Below are positions 1 to 12,399 of a stretch of DNA of 64,000 nucleotides, in pieces. A model generated the notes under the pieces. That model was not told the DNA's origin, ran no database searches, and saw nothing but the letters and a program-made list of their open reading frames with translations. The DNA comes from Mauremys mutica (taxonomy: Eukaryota; Chordata; Testudines; Geoemydidae), in contig NC_059093.1 in assembly GCF_020497125.1 (NCBI RefSeq), forward strand, positions 22,317,301 through 22,381,300, read 5' to 3'. Position numbers and translations under genes: made by a program. Each line of letters begins with the position of its first letter. The stretch's first letter is position 1.

Positions 1-940
1 GCAAACAGATCCAAGCAGATTACTTAGCAAGTAACGAAAAACTCAAACCAAGCCTAACATACTAGATGCCTAGAATTTGAATGAGCAATTTCTCACCCTT
101 CCTGATGATACAAACACCAAGTTTCCATACACAGGCTAGAAATCCCTGTACCCTGGGACCAGCACTTCCCCCAGTTCAGTCTTTGTTCCTCAGGTGTTTC
201 CAGTTCTCTTGTGTGGGGAATGAGGCCAAGAGATGATGTCACACCCCACCTTATGTAGCTTTTCCATATGGCAGGAACCCTGGGTTCCAAACTCACTTCC
301 CAGTCCAGTTTGTGGAAAAATACAGGTACCAAAATGGAGTTCAGAGTCATGTGGTCTGGTCACCATAGTATAGTAAAGAGAGTCTTGCACTGTGCATACT
401 TACAAGTTACAGATACCACTGGAAAGAGATCAAGGGGCAAGGGAGCCCATCAGAAGAAGGCCTCCTTCAGTTTACACTGTCTTGGTGACCTGACAAAATG
501 GTAACTAAGAGAGGTATTTTATCCACTTCTTTATGGTAATAGGATGGCTATATACTATATCTGCCCCTTTACTCTGATTACAGTAATGTCAATAGCTGCC
601 CCAACTCATATGTGGCCTTTGGGAAGTCCATAATTAAGCATCAAGCATTAATACTCATGATTTACATCACTTATTTATTAATAATTCTAATACATGAATG
701 CAGCCCAACTGCTGAGATACTGCATAGCAACCTAACTGCTAAAGCCCACCCCTGCTTTCAGAATCTTGTGGGTATTGCACCTGTTGGTGAGTATGTGTTA
801 GTTTTTAAAAATGTGGGGTCAATATATCTCACCTGGGATTCTCTCCTTATCCCGAGGCCTATTCAGGTAAATCCCAGACTTCAGCAGAATCACTCCCACA
901 AAGCCCCAACCTAATATAAGACCTTTACCTGTAGCAAGCT
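1..940. other. No gene seen; anonymous intergenic DNA
   Basis: No reading frame here resembles a known protein, and the short open frames overlap on both strands without codon structure. The texture (A+T-moderate, scattered polypyrimidine runs) fits old interspersed repeat sequence, but I could not assign a family or find termini. Confidence 0.5.
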
Positions 941-947
941 CAGGCTC

Positions 948-1234
948 TCTTTACATTACCGCGGCCAGCTGACCTATGCTGCGCAACTCCAGCTGCGTGA
1001 ATAATGTAGCTGGAGCAAACATAACGTAGGTTAAGTTACTGCTGGGTGTGCACTGCGGGGGGTCGATGGGAGCGCATCGGGGTACAGTCGGGTAGAGTAC
1101 AGGGGTTGACTGGAGAGCCATCTCCAGTCAATCTGCAGTTGATTTGGCCAGTCTTAACTAGACCCACAAAATCGATCACCAGTTACTCGATCTCAGAGCA
1201 TCGATCCTGGCTGTAGTGTAGACGTGCCCTTAAT
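948..1234. mobile_element. Probable non-autonomous DNA transposon (MITE-like)
   Basis: A block richer in CpG than its surroundings ends with the complement of a GGGCACGTCTACACT-type terminus, which I associate with reptile MITEs. It carries self-complementary tracts such as CAGCTG and ATCGAT words. The left terminus is unclear and I found no target-site duplication, so family and limits are tentative. Confidence 0.4.
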
Positions 1235-1247
1235 CGCCCATTTATCT

Positions 1248-1800
1248 ATTGTTGGAGAAAAACTCAGTTCTCACTCTTTGGTTGGGTGCAGCAAAGTCAG
1301 ATACTTTATTTATTCTCAAGCAATTGCAAAGAGGGAGGGAGTGCACTAGGACACAAGGTTGCCCCAGTCCTAGGCAGGTCTCTCTCCAGGTAAACAATTC
1401 CAGCAGCATTTATACTTTTTGCTACATACAATAATAAGCAGCAGCTGCATTTTGTTTATACATAGGCCATCTTGATATCTTATTTTTCTCACTTCTATTT
1501 AGACGCCAGTCTGCATTCCTCATTATCGACACAAGGTCGCAACTTCTCCCACAGTTCTTTCCCCCTCGCCTCACACAATCCTCGCTTCTACAAATCTCGC
1601 GTTAGTAGGGTTACAGCTAGCCTGACTCTTGCTAACAGAGACTGTCATGCATTAAAATCCCCTACAAATCCCTGTCAGTTCTTTCTCTGCTTCCACACCA
1701 TGTTCACCTCCTTGCCCCTCCACGCATGTTCCAAGCTAATAAGCAATTTTCTGATAATGACGTTTTATCTCTAGTGAATATAAAATTGACCACAAGACTT
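1248..1800 (-). repeat. LTR-like repeat, minus orientation
   Basis: The block begins with TGTTGGAG and has ACTTTATTT near the left end, which reads on the minus strand as an AATAAA-type polyadenylation signal close to a 3' LTR terminus. No internal retroviral sequence is attached and the right edge is not defined. It could be a solo LTR or another interspersed repeat. Confidence 0.33.
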
Positions 1801-2347
1801 GAGACTAGGTCAAAGATCATAAAATCAGGTCGGGGTCAATAGGAGTGAGAGTTTGGAGAGACTCTTGGTCCCCCCTCTCCCCATCTGCAGCAGTCACAAG
1901 CTGTCTTCCCTCCGGGCTCCTTGATCTTTGAGCCTGTCCCTCCTGAGGTTGCGTGGCCCAGTTCTTGTTTCCTACCTTCTCCTTGTCCAGAAGGATTAGA
2001 GGCTTTTGCTCCTGAATTTTTGTGTTTAATTCCCCAGCCTTCTCCACACATTGGGGGAGTTTAATTCTCTCTCCCATTACACCTGAATCACCAGATTTCC
2101 TAATTCCCCAGAATGTGCTTTTGCGATATCACAGCTCTGGGATAGCTAAGCCTCTGACCTGCCTCCATGGTGTACTCAAGGAATGGCCTCTCGGGTATCA
2201 GGCCTCTAGCCAGCCCCTCTCTATGGGTAGGGACCCACATGCCTCTCCTTTTTGACCTGGTTTGAGGACTGCAGCTTCTCCTACACTGCGTTCACTGGAC
2301 TAACCTCCAGTTCCCGTGCTTTGCTTTCTCTCCAATGGTTGTGAGCA
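1801..2347. other. No gene seen
   Basis: This stretch contains only short overlapping frames on both strands, with no recognisable protein motif, repeat terminus or RNA gene. Confidence 0.45.
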
Positions 2348-2366
2348 GTGTGTGTGTGTGTGTGTG
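2348..2366. repeat. (TG)n microsatellite
   Basis: A short uninterrupted TG dinucleotide run of about nine units. Confidence 0.9.
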
Positions 2367-2487
2367 AGATAGAGGTGGGAATTTTGGTGATACTTGTATG
2401 ATGCCAATACACACCTCAGTTTCCCTCTCTGATTGGTGTTGCTATGATTAGAAAGAGCAGGAGACATGAAGTGTTTTGTCACATAGC

Positions 2488-2921
2488 TGTCATGGGGTGA
2501 TATGAATGGGTCATTAAGGACTGGCTGGGGCCAATCTACATCAATGGAATCCCCAACAGAGACAAGGGAATAATTGTCACCTGTCCACGGGAGGCTCTCC
2601 CCTTGGCTGAGTGAAGCATTTATGGACTTGTTATGGTTTTGGGAGCAGGAAGAACTGGGCTCACAGATGCAGGGAGCTCTATTGGAGAGAAGACAAATGG
2701 ACAGGTACAGTGAATGGAAACCAAACTGTTTTCTACAGCAGCGTGGCTCAAGGGCATTGGCCAGTATGGACTATATTGTCTTCTTTGCTTCTCTGTCCTA
2801 ATCTAAGGACTTTTCATGCTGTGTTTCGGTTGACTAATAAACCCTGCTCTGTTTTAAAAGTCTGCCCAGTGTCACAGCACAAACTTGCTCTCTGCATTGA
2901 ATGACAAACAGTCTCTCAACA
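2488..2921 (+). repeat. Probable solo LTR, plus orientation
   Basis: The sequence starts TGTCATGGGG, has an AATAAA signal near 2838 and ends about 80 bp later with ...CAACA. That is the usual LTR pattern of TG start, poly(A) signal, short R/U5 and CA end. The flanking 5-mers do not match, so no target-site duplication supports the edges. Confidence 0.42.
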
Positions 2922-4230
2922 GGAGTGTTGTTCAGCTGGGCATGTTGGCAGAACTCACAGGTTGAAATAGGGATGTTGAAGCCAGAGGCTCAGTCGTAGG
3001 TGAGCTATCCTTGTGGAAGAGTGGGACCCCTTCGGGGTGCAGTGCCCTCAGGGGGCACTTCCCAAGGACTGTTTAAAAGCCAGGGCATTGCCCAGATCCT
3101 GTGGATCCATGACGCTGTCATTGTGCCTTATGGGGAAAAGATATAAAGCAAGAAAAGCATGAGAATGCATATTTACCATCAGTCCTCTTGGGAATCCCGC
3201 ATCATTTCCAAAGTGTATTAAAAACCGTCTTTAAAAGCTTACATCTGGGTTATCAGGTCATATCAGTTTGTAGCCCCAAAAGACCCCCCTCAATCAGATC
3301 AAACTCAGCTGTTTCTCCCCCAAAAGTCTGTCTGTCTTCTTCAGTCTCCTGAAAGAGGTAAAATCAGTCACTGCCCCTTTCTGTGTGGGGCAAAGCTTCA
3401 GAAGATGGAGTTCTGCATAACCAGCCTTGAGATCCAGCCTTAGTGACACCAGATTGCACAGGAAACCTATCTCTCAGCCTCCCTGGTATCATCTGGCCCA
3501 TCTCCGTCTGTGAAGTATTCGTGCTTTCAAGGGCCGGCTCAAAGATACAGATAACAGACAACTAGGGCCAGTGTTTGCTGGCAACGAAAACAGAGTAATT
3601 CACAAGCATGAGCAATATATAATCCTTTACAGCCCGAAAGTGCATGGGGGGAGGGGACAGGAGCCAGCTGTGAGGAGGAGCAGGGGTCCAGACACTGGGC
3701 ATTGAGAGCCTAGAGCCGGCTGTGTGCTGGGGAGACTGCACATGAACCAGCTGTGTGCAGGGGAGATGAGCAGGGGAGAGGTCCTGTTCATGCAGTCGAG
3801 AGCAAGTGCAAGCACCATCTGCTCTGCAGCACAATGAGGGAGCCCAGCGTCCCACTGCCAAATGCCCCGCCTCCCAAGGGGAAGCTCCAGCATGTTTTTT
3901 CTGAGCCCAGAGTTGTATGAGGAGCGAAGAAATTGGCAGCAAGTCTCAAAAGCAGCCAGCCCCCAGCCTCTGCCCTGTGCCCTGGGGAGGAGTCAGGTGT
4001 CTCCAGGCAGAAATGTGGGGTTTGTGACCTTGCATCCCCACTCACTCTCTGTTCAGCTATTCTGGATATGAAGGGTGATTCCAGAAATGAAGAGTAATTT
4101 CAGGGGAAAATGCAGTAATAGCAGCAATTTCCAGAAAACACTGGCCCTAGTCACAACATTAAATACAATAGTCACAAGTTCTATACCTGTGTTCATCAGA
4201 TCTGTCACTCTGCCTTCATATAGTTTACTC
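2922..4230. other. No gene seen
   Basis: Short open frames occur on both strands but overlap each other and show no recognisable domain. I see no repeat termini, no tRNA-like element and no splice-framed exon here. Confidence 0.45.
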
Positions 4231-4231
4231 T

Positions 4232-4410
4232 GCTGGTGGGTTCCACCTCTTCCCTCATCTGTGTCTGTCTTGTCGATTTAGACTGTAAATTCTTCAGGGC
4301 ATGGGCCATCTACTGTTCTGGGTTTGTGCTGTGCCTAGCACAACAGGGGCCCACGGTTTGTTGGCTCTTAGGCTCTAAGGTAATTAATATGATTTATAAT
4401 AATCATAACT
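4232..4410 (+). repeat. Ancient LINE-type 3' end (L2/CR1-like)
   Basis: The block has the wording of an old amniote LINE 3' end: a tract around TAGACTGTAAATTCTTCAGG, then 'CTGTGCCTAGCACAACAGGG', then an A/T-rich end with ATAATAATCAT. This resembles the L2-like 3' tail consensus as I remember it. The exact family is uncertain. Confidence 0.35.
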
Positions 4411-4879
4411 CTCCTGCCACTTTGAGCCAAGGAAGCCGGCCATGGGATGTTACATCTTAAAAATGAGCTGGGGATTAAAACCATGGAATATTCCTTGTGA
4501 CAAGTATCTCACAAATTCCAAGGACCTTCCTTGTTTTCTTTGCTTTCCCAGGATTTCCAATTTCCAAACCTGATGTGCTCTCACAGCTGGAATGAGGGGA
4601 ACAGCCGTGGGTCTCAGACCTCTATGACTCCGAAAAAAAGTGCTCCTGAGAACTGTCTGCACAGGTGAGGAATTGGTTAAACCATCTCAACAACTGTCCA
4701 TGGATACAGGAAACCTTTGGGATGCCCTACAAAGACTCTCCAAGTTGTGAGCTCTCCAAGTTCAGGATTCTTCCCTGCAGATGTGCAATCATTCGGCAGA
4801 TGTCATTCATGACTTCCCACCTGTCCTGACTGACGGTTGGCAGCAGGTCCCTCCCAAATATCACTTTCCCCTGAGAGTT

Positions 4880-5079
4880 CTGGTGAGATGCACACGCAGA
4901 ACTGATCCCTTCCTCTCTCCTCTGGGGAAGGGTCTGGGGAAAATCAGCTCCTGATGGGTTTGATCTCTCCTGCACATATTTTGGTTTGTTCATCCTTTTT
5001 CCATTCCTCTCTCTGAGATTTCTTCTCTCTCTGGTGCAGGGAGTGACCTATGTCTGGATTCGCTCTGTCTCTGTCAGGT
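4880..5079 (+). other. Intron end and splice acceptor of the zinc-finger exon
   Basis: A pyrimidine-rich tract ends at ...GCTCTGTCTCTGTCAG (AG at 5078-5079), directly before GTGATGGGGTGG. In reptile KRAB-type zinc-finger genes the last exon commonly starts with this kind of sequence. A second possible acceptor (TGGTGCAG) lies at about 5039. I prefer 5079, so the upstream ATG at 5050 would be intronic. Confidence 0.5.
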
Positions 5080-5391
5080 GATGGGGTGGTGAGTGAGAAC
5101 GAGGAGACACCCCAGCAGGAAGATGCTGAGCAAGTAGAATCACATGGGATGTTATCAGGAAGCGCCAAAGGGAATGTTTCCGGGAGTTGTGCACTCCCAG
5201 AAAAAGGAAAAGCCTGTGAGACTAAGCACAGACCAGAGGAAAACTTCAGTAGCCACTCAGACCTTATTACACGTGAGAGCATCAACTTGAAAGAGACGCG
5301 CTGCACATGCCATGAGCGTGGGAAAAGCTTCAGTGGGAACTCAGACCTTCTCACACATCAGAGAATCCACAGAGGAGAGAAGTCCTACACA

Positions 5392-6225
5392 TGCTCTGAG
5401 TGTGGGAACAGCTTCAATTGGAGCTCACACCTTATCAGACATAGGAGCATCCACACAGGAGAGACGCCCTACATATGTTCTGAGTGCGGGAAATGCTTCA
5501 ATCGGAGCTCAAGCCTTATTAGACATCAGAGAACCCACACAGGAGAAAAACCCAACACATGCTCCGAGTGTGGGAAACGCTTCAGTTATAACTCAGTCCT
5601 CATTTCACATCAGCGAATCCACACAGGAGAGACACCCTACACATGCTCTGAGTGTGGGAACAGCTTCAATCGGAGCTCACACCTCATCAGACATAGGAGC
5701 ATCCACACAGGAGAGATGCCCTACATGTGTTCTGAGTGTGGGAACAACTTCAATCGGAGCTCACACCTTATCAGACATAGGAGCATCCACACAGGAGAGA
5801 CGCCCTACACGTGCTCTGAGTGCGGGAACGGCTTCAATCGGAGCTCACACCTTATCAGACATAGGAGCATCCACACAGGAGAGACGCCCTACACGTGCTC
5901 TGAGTGTGGGAACAACTTCAATCGGAGCTCACACCTTATCAGACATAGGAGCATCCACACAGGAGAGACGCCCTACACGTGCTCTGAGTGTGGGAACAGC
6001 TTCAATCGGAGCTCACACCTCATCAGACATAGGAGCATCCACACAGGAGAGACGCCCTACACGTGCTCTGAGTGCGGGAACAGCTTCAATCGGAGCTCAC
6101 ACCTTATCAGACATAGGAGCATCCACACAGGAGAGATGCCCTACATGTATTCTGAGTGTGGGAACAGCTTCAATCGGAGCTCACACCTTATCAGACATAG
6201 AAGCATCCACGCAGGAGAGACACCC
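5392..6225 (+). repeat. 84-bp tandem repeat encoding zinc fingers
   Basis: Ten 84-bp units, each one C2H2 finger plus linker, run head to tail. Units from about 5644 onward differ at only a few positions (CAGCTTC, CAACTTC or CGGCTTC at one site; CACG or CATG at another). Such near-identity implies recent amplification by unequal exchange. Confidence 0.9.
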
Positions 6226-6239
6226 TACACATGCTCTGA

Positions 6240-6596
<357 letters not shown>

Positions 6597-6927
6597 TAGC
6601 TTCAATCGGCGCTCAAACCTTATCAAACGTCAGCGAATCCACACAAGCCAGATGCCCTTCACATGCTCTGAGTGTGGAAAATGCTTCAGTTATAGCTCAG
6701 CCCTTACCACACATCGGAGAATCCACACAGGTGCCAAACCCTATGGATGCTCTGAGTGTGGGAAATGCTCCATTCATCGTTCAGCCCTCATCTCACATCA
6801 GCACTCTACCCTGATTCTTCTGAATGCTGCCCCAGAGGGGCGTTTTCTTCTTTCACTCATGGCTGCTAGTGCGGCTCTCAACACTCAACTGAAGCAGACA
6901 AATAAGCAGGCTGGTAGCAGAGTCTGA

Positions 6928-9560
6928 GTGAGGGAAGATCTCAGCGTTTTAAGGGCCTAACTGGCTCCTACGATGTCAGTTGATTGCCTCAAGTGTTCTC
7001 CTCAAGTGGGATCGGAAAAGCAGCAGGAAAAAGGAAGCTCCCTGAGAAACTTGTGTGAATCAGTCCAGGCTCCTGGGGGTGCTTGAGAGGTACATAAGAG
7101 GCTCCTCCTCCTCTCTCTCCCTGCAGCTCCTGCTGCTTTCTGTGATTCCCTCTCACCTTTTCTCCTGCCAGCCTGTTATGTCTCTTGTGCCCTCCTTCCT
7201 CCAGCACAGCACTCCACCCTCTCTGTGCATCTCGAGCAGAGAGAATACATATGCACCAGCACCAGACACAATTTTCTACGCTCTGGGTCCTAGTGGTGCC
7301 CCCGCACAGTCTGGCACCTGAGGCGGCCATCTCTATTCACCTCATAGTGAGGCCAGCCCTGTCCTGTGGACACAGAGACCCTAACTCTCATTGAGGTCAG
7401 CCAGGGAGGCTGGATGTGCACATTGCAGGAAATAGACTGTCAGGGCAGCATAATCCACTGAAAAACTGCATCCTACTAATTGCAACCCAGGCTCTCCCTG
7501 TGTGGCTCTTCGTCCTGCCTCTGTTGCCTAGAGCTTGAGCAGAGCTTTCTGAGACAGCTGCTGCTGCTGCCAGCCATCGAAGCACATTTCCCATCGTCTC
7601 TCTTCTGGCTGCAGATGCTCGACTGCAGCAGCTCTGCAGAGGTCCCAGCCTCACTCTTTAATGTCCATTCTCCCCGTGCTTGCATGGCACTTCACGGACC
7701 ATTGAGTAGCCTCAGGGAAACATCCCAGTTGTGGACACGGGCACCAGCAACCAATTCCCCAAGTGAAAGTCCCCTTCGCAATCCAGGGAGCCTTAGCCTG
7801 GGTTGTCTGGAGCACAGGGTTTGACCCATGGTGACTGCAGACACTGCCCCTGCTGCACAGCCACACGGTGATGCCTGGGACCCCTCTAGCCCGTCAGCAC
7901 TCGGCCCTCCCGCATTCTCACTCCAGATAGTTTGGGTGATGGAGTGAGAAACTATATGGCAGAAGTGTCCTGTAGGAAGGAGGAAGGACAAGGGATTTTC
8001 TCCAATATGTCTGAGAAATACATGGGCAGTAAAATGCTACCCTTCCATTTAAAAAGCAGGGCCAGATGCCTGCTCAGGGAAGTTTTATGGGCAACTCCAG
8101 CAGCTGCCAGTCAAACAAGGCCAACTACAGCTCAACTGTGACTTGAGTGAAGTTTTGGAGTGAGATTTAAGTTCTGTGCACATTGCCCAACAGAACGGTG
8201 ACAAACAGGGGCTGGATCAGTTTAAGAGAAGGAAATAACTGGAGAAACCCAAATCCCAAACTTAAGACCTTCCAGCACTATAATAGTTAAATAGCTACTG
8301 CACTGCATAGGCAAGTGGATACTATTTAGGTGGCATCACTGCAGCTGGGGTTAAATGGAGAAATGGCATTCACATAGGAGTAGATGCCCTCTCTAAACCA
8401 GACCCATCCACGCATCATTTCCTCCCTGGATTTGCTAGTGTAGAGAGGAAATAAAGTCAGTTGCTCATAGTGTTTGTTAGCAGCCTCTTGGAAGGCAGAT
8501 ATTGACACTACTAAAATGTTACTGTTATTGATCCAGTTCCTCTCCCTGCCTCCTCTACGACAGCTAGACTGCTGCATTCTTACAGAGGGGATTGCTGCAC
8601 ATGGAAGCGAAACATTGGTGCAATGAGATTTAGTGAGCGGACGAAGGAGTGAGAAAGAGGACTTGGCAGATACTTGAGTGGCAAATAAGGTCCTATCTGA
8701 GCACCAAGTGCAGTCTAAAGCCTCAGTACAAGAGATCTAGTCTCAGCTGCGGTGTGGGGAATGAAGGCCTCTAGTTACATTAAGAGCATTAGTCTATAGC
8801 TCTTACTTGATAGACACCGGGAGTGTCCCTCCGTGGGCCTGCAACAACAAGACCTGCAGCTGTTGTACCTAGAGGGAAACAGAAAAAGTTACCCAACATT
8901 GAATCTTCCTCCTCTATAGTAATCAGCCCAGAGCACGCTGATCTCTAAGAAGGTGCTGGAGCTGCAGGAATTAACATTAACGACGAAGAGGGAGCTTTTC
9001 CCTCTCCGCCAGAGCTGAACCAATGCTCCAATGTTACTTGACGGCAGTGTTGCCTTTCACATGAGACACAAGACAGAGTTTACGAGCACATCTTTGTTGA
9101 GGAGCTCCTGGCACTCTTGTAGGGACAATGGGGAAGCATTGTCCTTTATGTTTTAGGCAAATGAAAAGATCCAAAATCCTTTTTTTAAGATCTCATGATT
9201 TTTTGGGTCCTGACTTGCAATTTTTGGGTGCTTGAGTAGGTGCTGTTGACATTAGCCTCTCTAAGGGCTTGTCCAACAAGCACTTTGTGGAACTTGAGGT
9301 GCACGGTAGCGGGTAGAGTGCTTTGACCTACTGCTGTTGGACAAAGCCCTCAGTGCACAGCAGGCCAGTGCGCTGGACATTCACATCCTAAGTCTCCGTG
9401 AGGGCAATCCCTTCCATTGCATCTGTATGTAAAACTAATGAAAGGCAAAAAGCTAGGGCCTAACCCTCTTCCTACTGCAACAAATGGGAGTTTTTCCATC
9501 ACCGTCAATGTAAATGGGATCATTCCCTACCGGGTTAACACTCTTGGAATCATTGGTTCA
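6928..9560. other. No gene seen; long anonymous stretch
   Basis: Several open frames of 70-115 codons exist on both strands between about 7000 and 8600, but they overlap and carry no recognisable domain. Around 9175-9240 there is a fragment (CTCATGATTTTTTGGG) similar to one at about 14040, probably an old interspersed repeat. I see no RNA gene. Confidence 0.45.
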
Positions 9561-9569
9561 ATCCTGTTT

Positions 9570-11640
9570 CACTGAAGTCAATGGCAAAATCTCTTCCAGG
9601 ACACCCCTGGGAAGTGGTAGAGGAAGTAGCAGTGGGTGGCAACTTGGGCAGCAGTGACCATGAGATGGTCGAGTTCAGGATCCTGAGAAAAGGAAGGAAG
9701 GAGAGCAGCAGAATACGGACCCTGGACTTCAGAAAAGCAGACTTTGACTCCCTCAGGGAGCTGATGGGCAGGATCCCCTGGAAGAATAACATGAGGGGGA
9801 AAGGAGTCCAGGAGAACTGGCTGTATTTTAAAGACGCCTTATTGAGGGTGCAGGAACAAACCATCCCGAAGTGCAGAAAGAATAGCAAATATGGCAGGTG
9901 ACCAGCCTGGCTTAACAGAGAAATCTTCAGTGAGCTTTAACACACAACGGAAACTTACACGAAGTGGAAACCTGGACAGATGACTAGAGAGGAGTATAAA
10001 AATATTGCTCAAGCATGCAGGGGTGTAATCAGGAAGGGCAAATCCCAATTGGAGTTGCAGCTAGCAAGGGATGTGAAGGGTAACAAGAAGGGTTTCTACA
10101 GGTATGTTAGCAACAAGAAGGTCTGGGAAAGTGTGGGCCTCTTATTGAATGGGGGAGGCAACCTAGTGACAGATGATGTGGAAAAAGCTGAAGTACTCAA
10201 TGCTTTTTTTGCCTCTGTCTTCACAGACAAGGTCAGCTCCCAGACTGCTGCATTGGGCAGCACAGTATGCGGAGGAGGTGAGCAGCCCTCAGTGGTGAAA
10301 GAACAAGTTAAGGACTATTTAGAAAAACTGGACATGCACAAGTCCATGGGGCCAGATGCACTGCATCCAAGGGTGCTGAGGGAGCAGTCAGCATGGATTC
10401 ACCAAGGGCAAGTCATGCCTGACCAACTGATTGCCTTCTATGAGATAACTGGCTCTATGGATATGGGGAAAGTGGTGGACATGATATACCTTGACGTTGG
10501 CAAAGCTTTTGATATGGTCTCCCACAGTATTCTTGCCAGCAAGTTAAGGAAGTATAGATTGGAGGAGTGGACTATAAGGTAGATAGAAAGCTGGCTAGAT
10601 CGTCAGGCTCAACGGGTAGTGATCAACGGCTCCATGTCTAGTTGGCAGCTGGCAGTAAGCGGAGTGCCCCGGGGGCTGGTCCTGGGGCCGGTTTTGTTCA
10701 ATATCTTTATTGATGATCTGGATGATAGGATGGATTGCACCCTCTGCAAGTTCGCAGATAACACTAAGCTGGGGGGAGAGGTAGATACGTTGGAGGGTAG
10801 GGATAGAGTCCTGAGCAACCTAGACAAATTAGAGGATTGGGCTAAAAAAAATCTGAGGAGGTTCAACCAAGACAAGTGCAAAGTCCTGCACTTAGCACCG
10901 AAGAATGCCATGCACTGGTACAAGCTGGGCAATGACTGGCTAAGCGGCAGTTCTGCAGAAAAGGACCTGGGGATTACAGTGGATGAGAAGCTGGATACGA
11001 GAGAGCAGTGTGCCCTTGTTGCCAAGGCGGCTATCAGCATATTGGGCTGCATTAGTAGGAGCACTGCCAGCAGATCGAGGGAAGTGATTGTTCCCCTCTA
11101 TTTGGCACTGGTGAGGCCACATATGGAGTAGCGTGTCCAGTTTTGGGCCTCCCACTACAGAAAGGATGCGGACAAACTGGAGAGAGTCCAGTGGAGAGCA
11201 AGGAAAATGATTAGGGGGCTGGGGCACATGACTTATGAGGAGAGGCTAAAGGAACAGGGCTTATTTAGTATGCAAAAGAGAAGAGTGAGGGGGGATTTGA
11301 TACAGCCTTCAGTTACCTGAAGGGGGGATTCCAAAGAGTATGGAGCTCAGCTGTTCTCAGTGGTGGCAGATGACAGAACAAGGAGCAATGGTCTCAAGTT
11401 GCACTGGGGGAGTTCTACGTTGGATAGTAAGAGAACTATTTCACTAGGAGGGTGCTGAAGCACTGGAATGGGTTACTTAGGGAGGTGGTGGAACCACCAT
11501 CCTTAGAGGTTTTTAAGGCCCAGCTTGACAAAGCCCTGGTTGGGATGATTTAGTTGGGGTTGGTCCTGCTTTGAGCAGGGGATTGGACTAGATGACCTCC
11601 TGAGGTTTCTTCCAACCCTAATCTTCTATACTTCCATGGG
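9570..11640 (+). mobile_element. CR1 LINE, 5'-truncated, internally deleted
   Basis: CR1 is a non-LTR retrotransposon that copies its RNA at a nicked target. The segment 9581-9900 encodes the end of the endonuclease and the linker (GSSDHEMVEF, ILDFRKADF-like words). From 9980 the reverse transcriptase begins ([20 protein letters not shown]). Around 10385 the frame jumps from VLREQ to SAWIHQGQ, which shows loss of the central RT fingers. The RT resumes with [25 protein letters not shown] and KFADNTKL; the catalytic F-A-D-D box reads F-A-D-N. Stops at about 10580 and 11130 and further frameshifts follow. The end matches the CR1 3' terminus (GGATTGGACTAGATGACCTC) at 11578-11640. Inactive. Confidence 0.85.
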
Positions 11641-12037
11641 GGAAGTACACCCACCTAACTGAACCACCCTTTAGATTGGCGTGGTGCCTCTTCAAGCTTC
11701 TTATGATCAGACTTGAGGCTACTGCACTGTCCCATCTTCTCTGTGGCCCTCTCTGTCCTGTGTGCACCTCAGTGCAGTACCAGGAGTGCAACTGTGCCTG
11801 GCCCTTCTGCAGGGAGATTCAAGGGAAGGCCGTTGCTTACCTATGCAAGGACAAAGTACATTCTAGCTTCCCATAGCAACAATTTGTAAAACACCAAAAA
11901 TAAGACATGATGTCTGCACATTTTTTAAAACTATATATTAAAAGTAAACCACTGTTACTTAATAGAAAAGAATCCATAGAATGCAATGAGCTTGACCCAC
12001 CACTTCTTGATTTCTGAGAGTATTGCTGGTTTATGTG
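11641..12037. other. No gene seen
   Basis: A/T-rich sequence with no recognised repeat terminus or coding pattern. Confidence 0.45.
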
Positions 12038-12041
12038 TATA

Positions 12042-12257
12042 CAGGCGAGTCTCATCTTATGCGGGGGTTCCATTCCGCGGCTAGTGTGGAAAGTGAAAAC
12101 CGCGTATAGTCAAAATTACATTGAGCTGAATGGTGGGCGGAATCACCCACACTACAGGTACACTATTAAAATTGTTATTTTTCTCTTTTTTTGCTTTTGC
12201 CGACCGTGTAAAACTGAAATCACACATGTTAAATGTGCGTAAAATGTGACAGATCTG
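12042..12257 (+). mobile_element. Tc1/mariner-type MITE, TA target sites
   Basis: This short element is flanked by TA (12040-12041 and 12258-12259). Its ends, CAGGCGAGTCTCATCTTATG and the complement of CGTAAAATGTGACAGATCTG, form an imperfect terminal inverted repeat. It has no coding capacity. A second copy in the opposite orientation lies at 34326-34551 with the same TA flanks, which confirms the limits. Confidence 0.7.
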
Positions 12258-12300
12258 TAGTCCCCTTTTGAAAGTAACAAAACTGCTCAGATGATTAACA

Positions 12301-12365
12301 GTATCAGAGGGGTAGCCGTGTTAGTCTGGATCTTTAAAAGCAGCAAAGAGCCCTGTGGCACATCT
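12301..12365 (+). mobile_element. Penelope-like terminal fragment
   Basis: The words TATCAGAGGGGTAGCCGTGT and AGCAGCAAAGAGCCCTGTGG repeat those at the ends of the Penelope pieces at 24578, 25258 and 26807. Only the terminal part is present, without coding sequence. Confidence 0.65.
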
Positions 12366-12399
12366 GTTAGTAAAGAAGGTGCTACAGTACCCTTTAATG

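Noticed and set aside
4880..5079. KRAB box upstream of the zinc-finger exon.
   Set aside because: I read the upstream 1 kb in all plus frames and saw no KRAB-like sequence; it looks intronic.
5392..6225. CRISPR-like regular repeat array.
   Set aside because: There are no unique spacers; the whole 84-bp unit is repeated and encodes C2H2 fingers.
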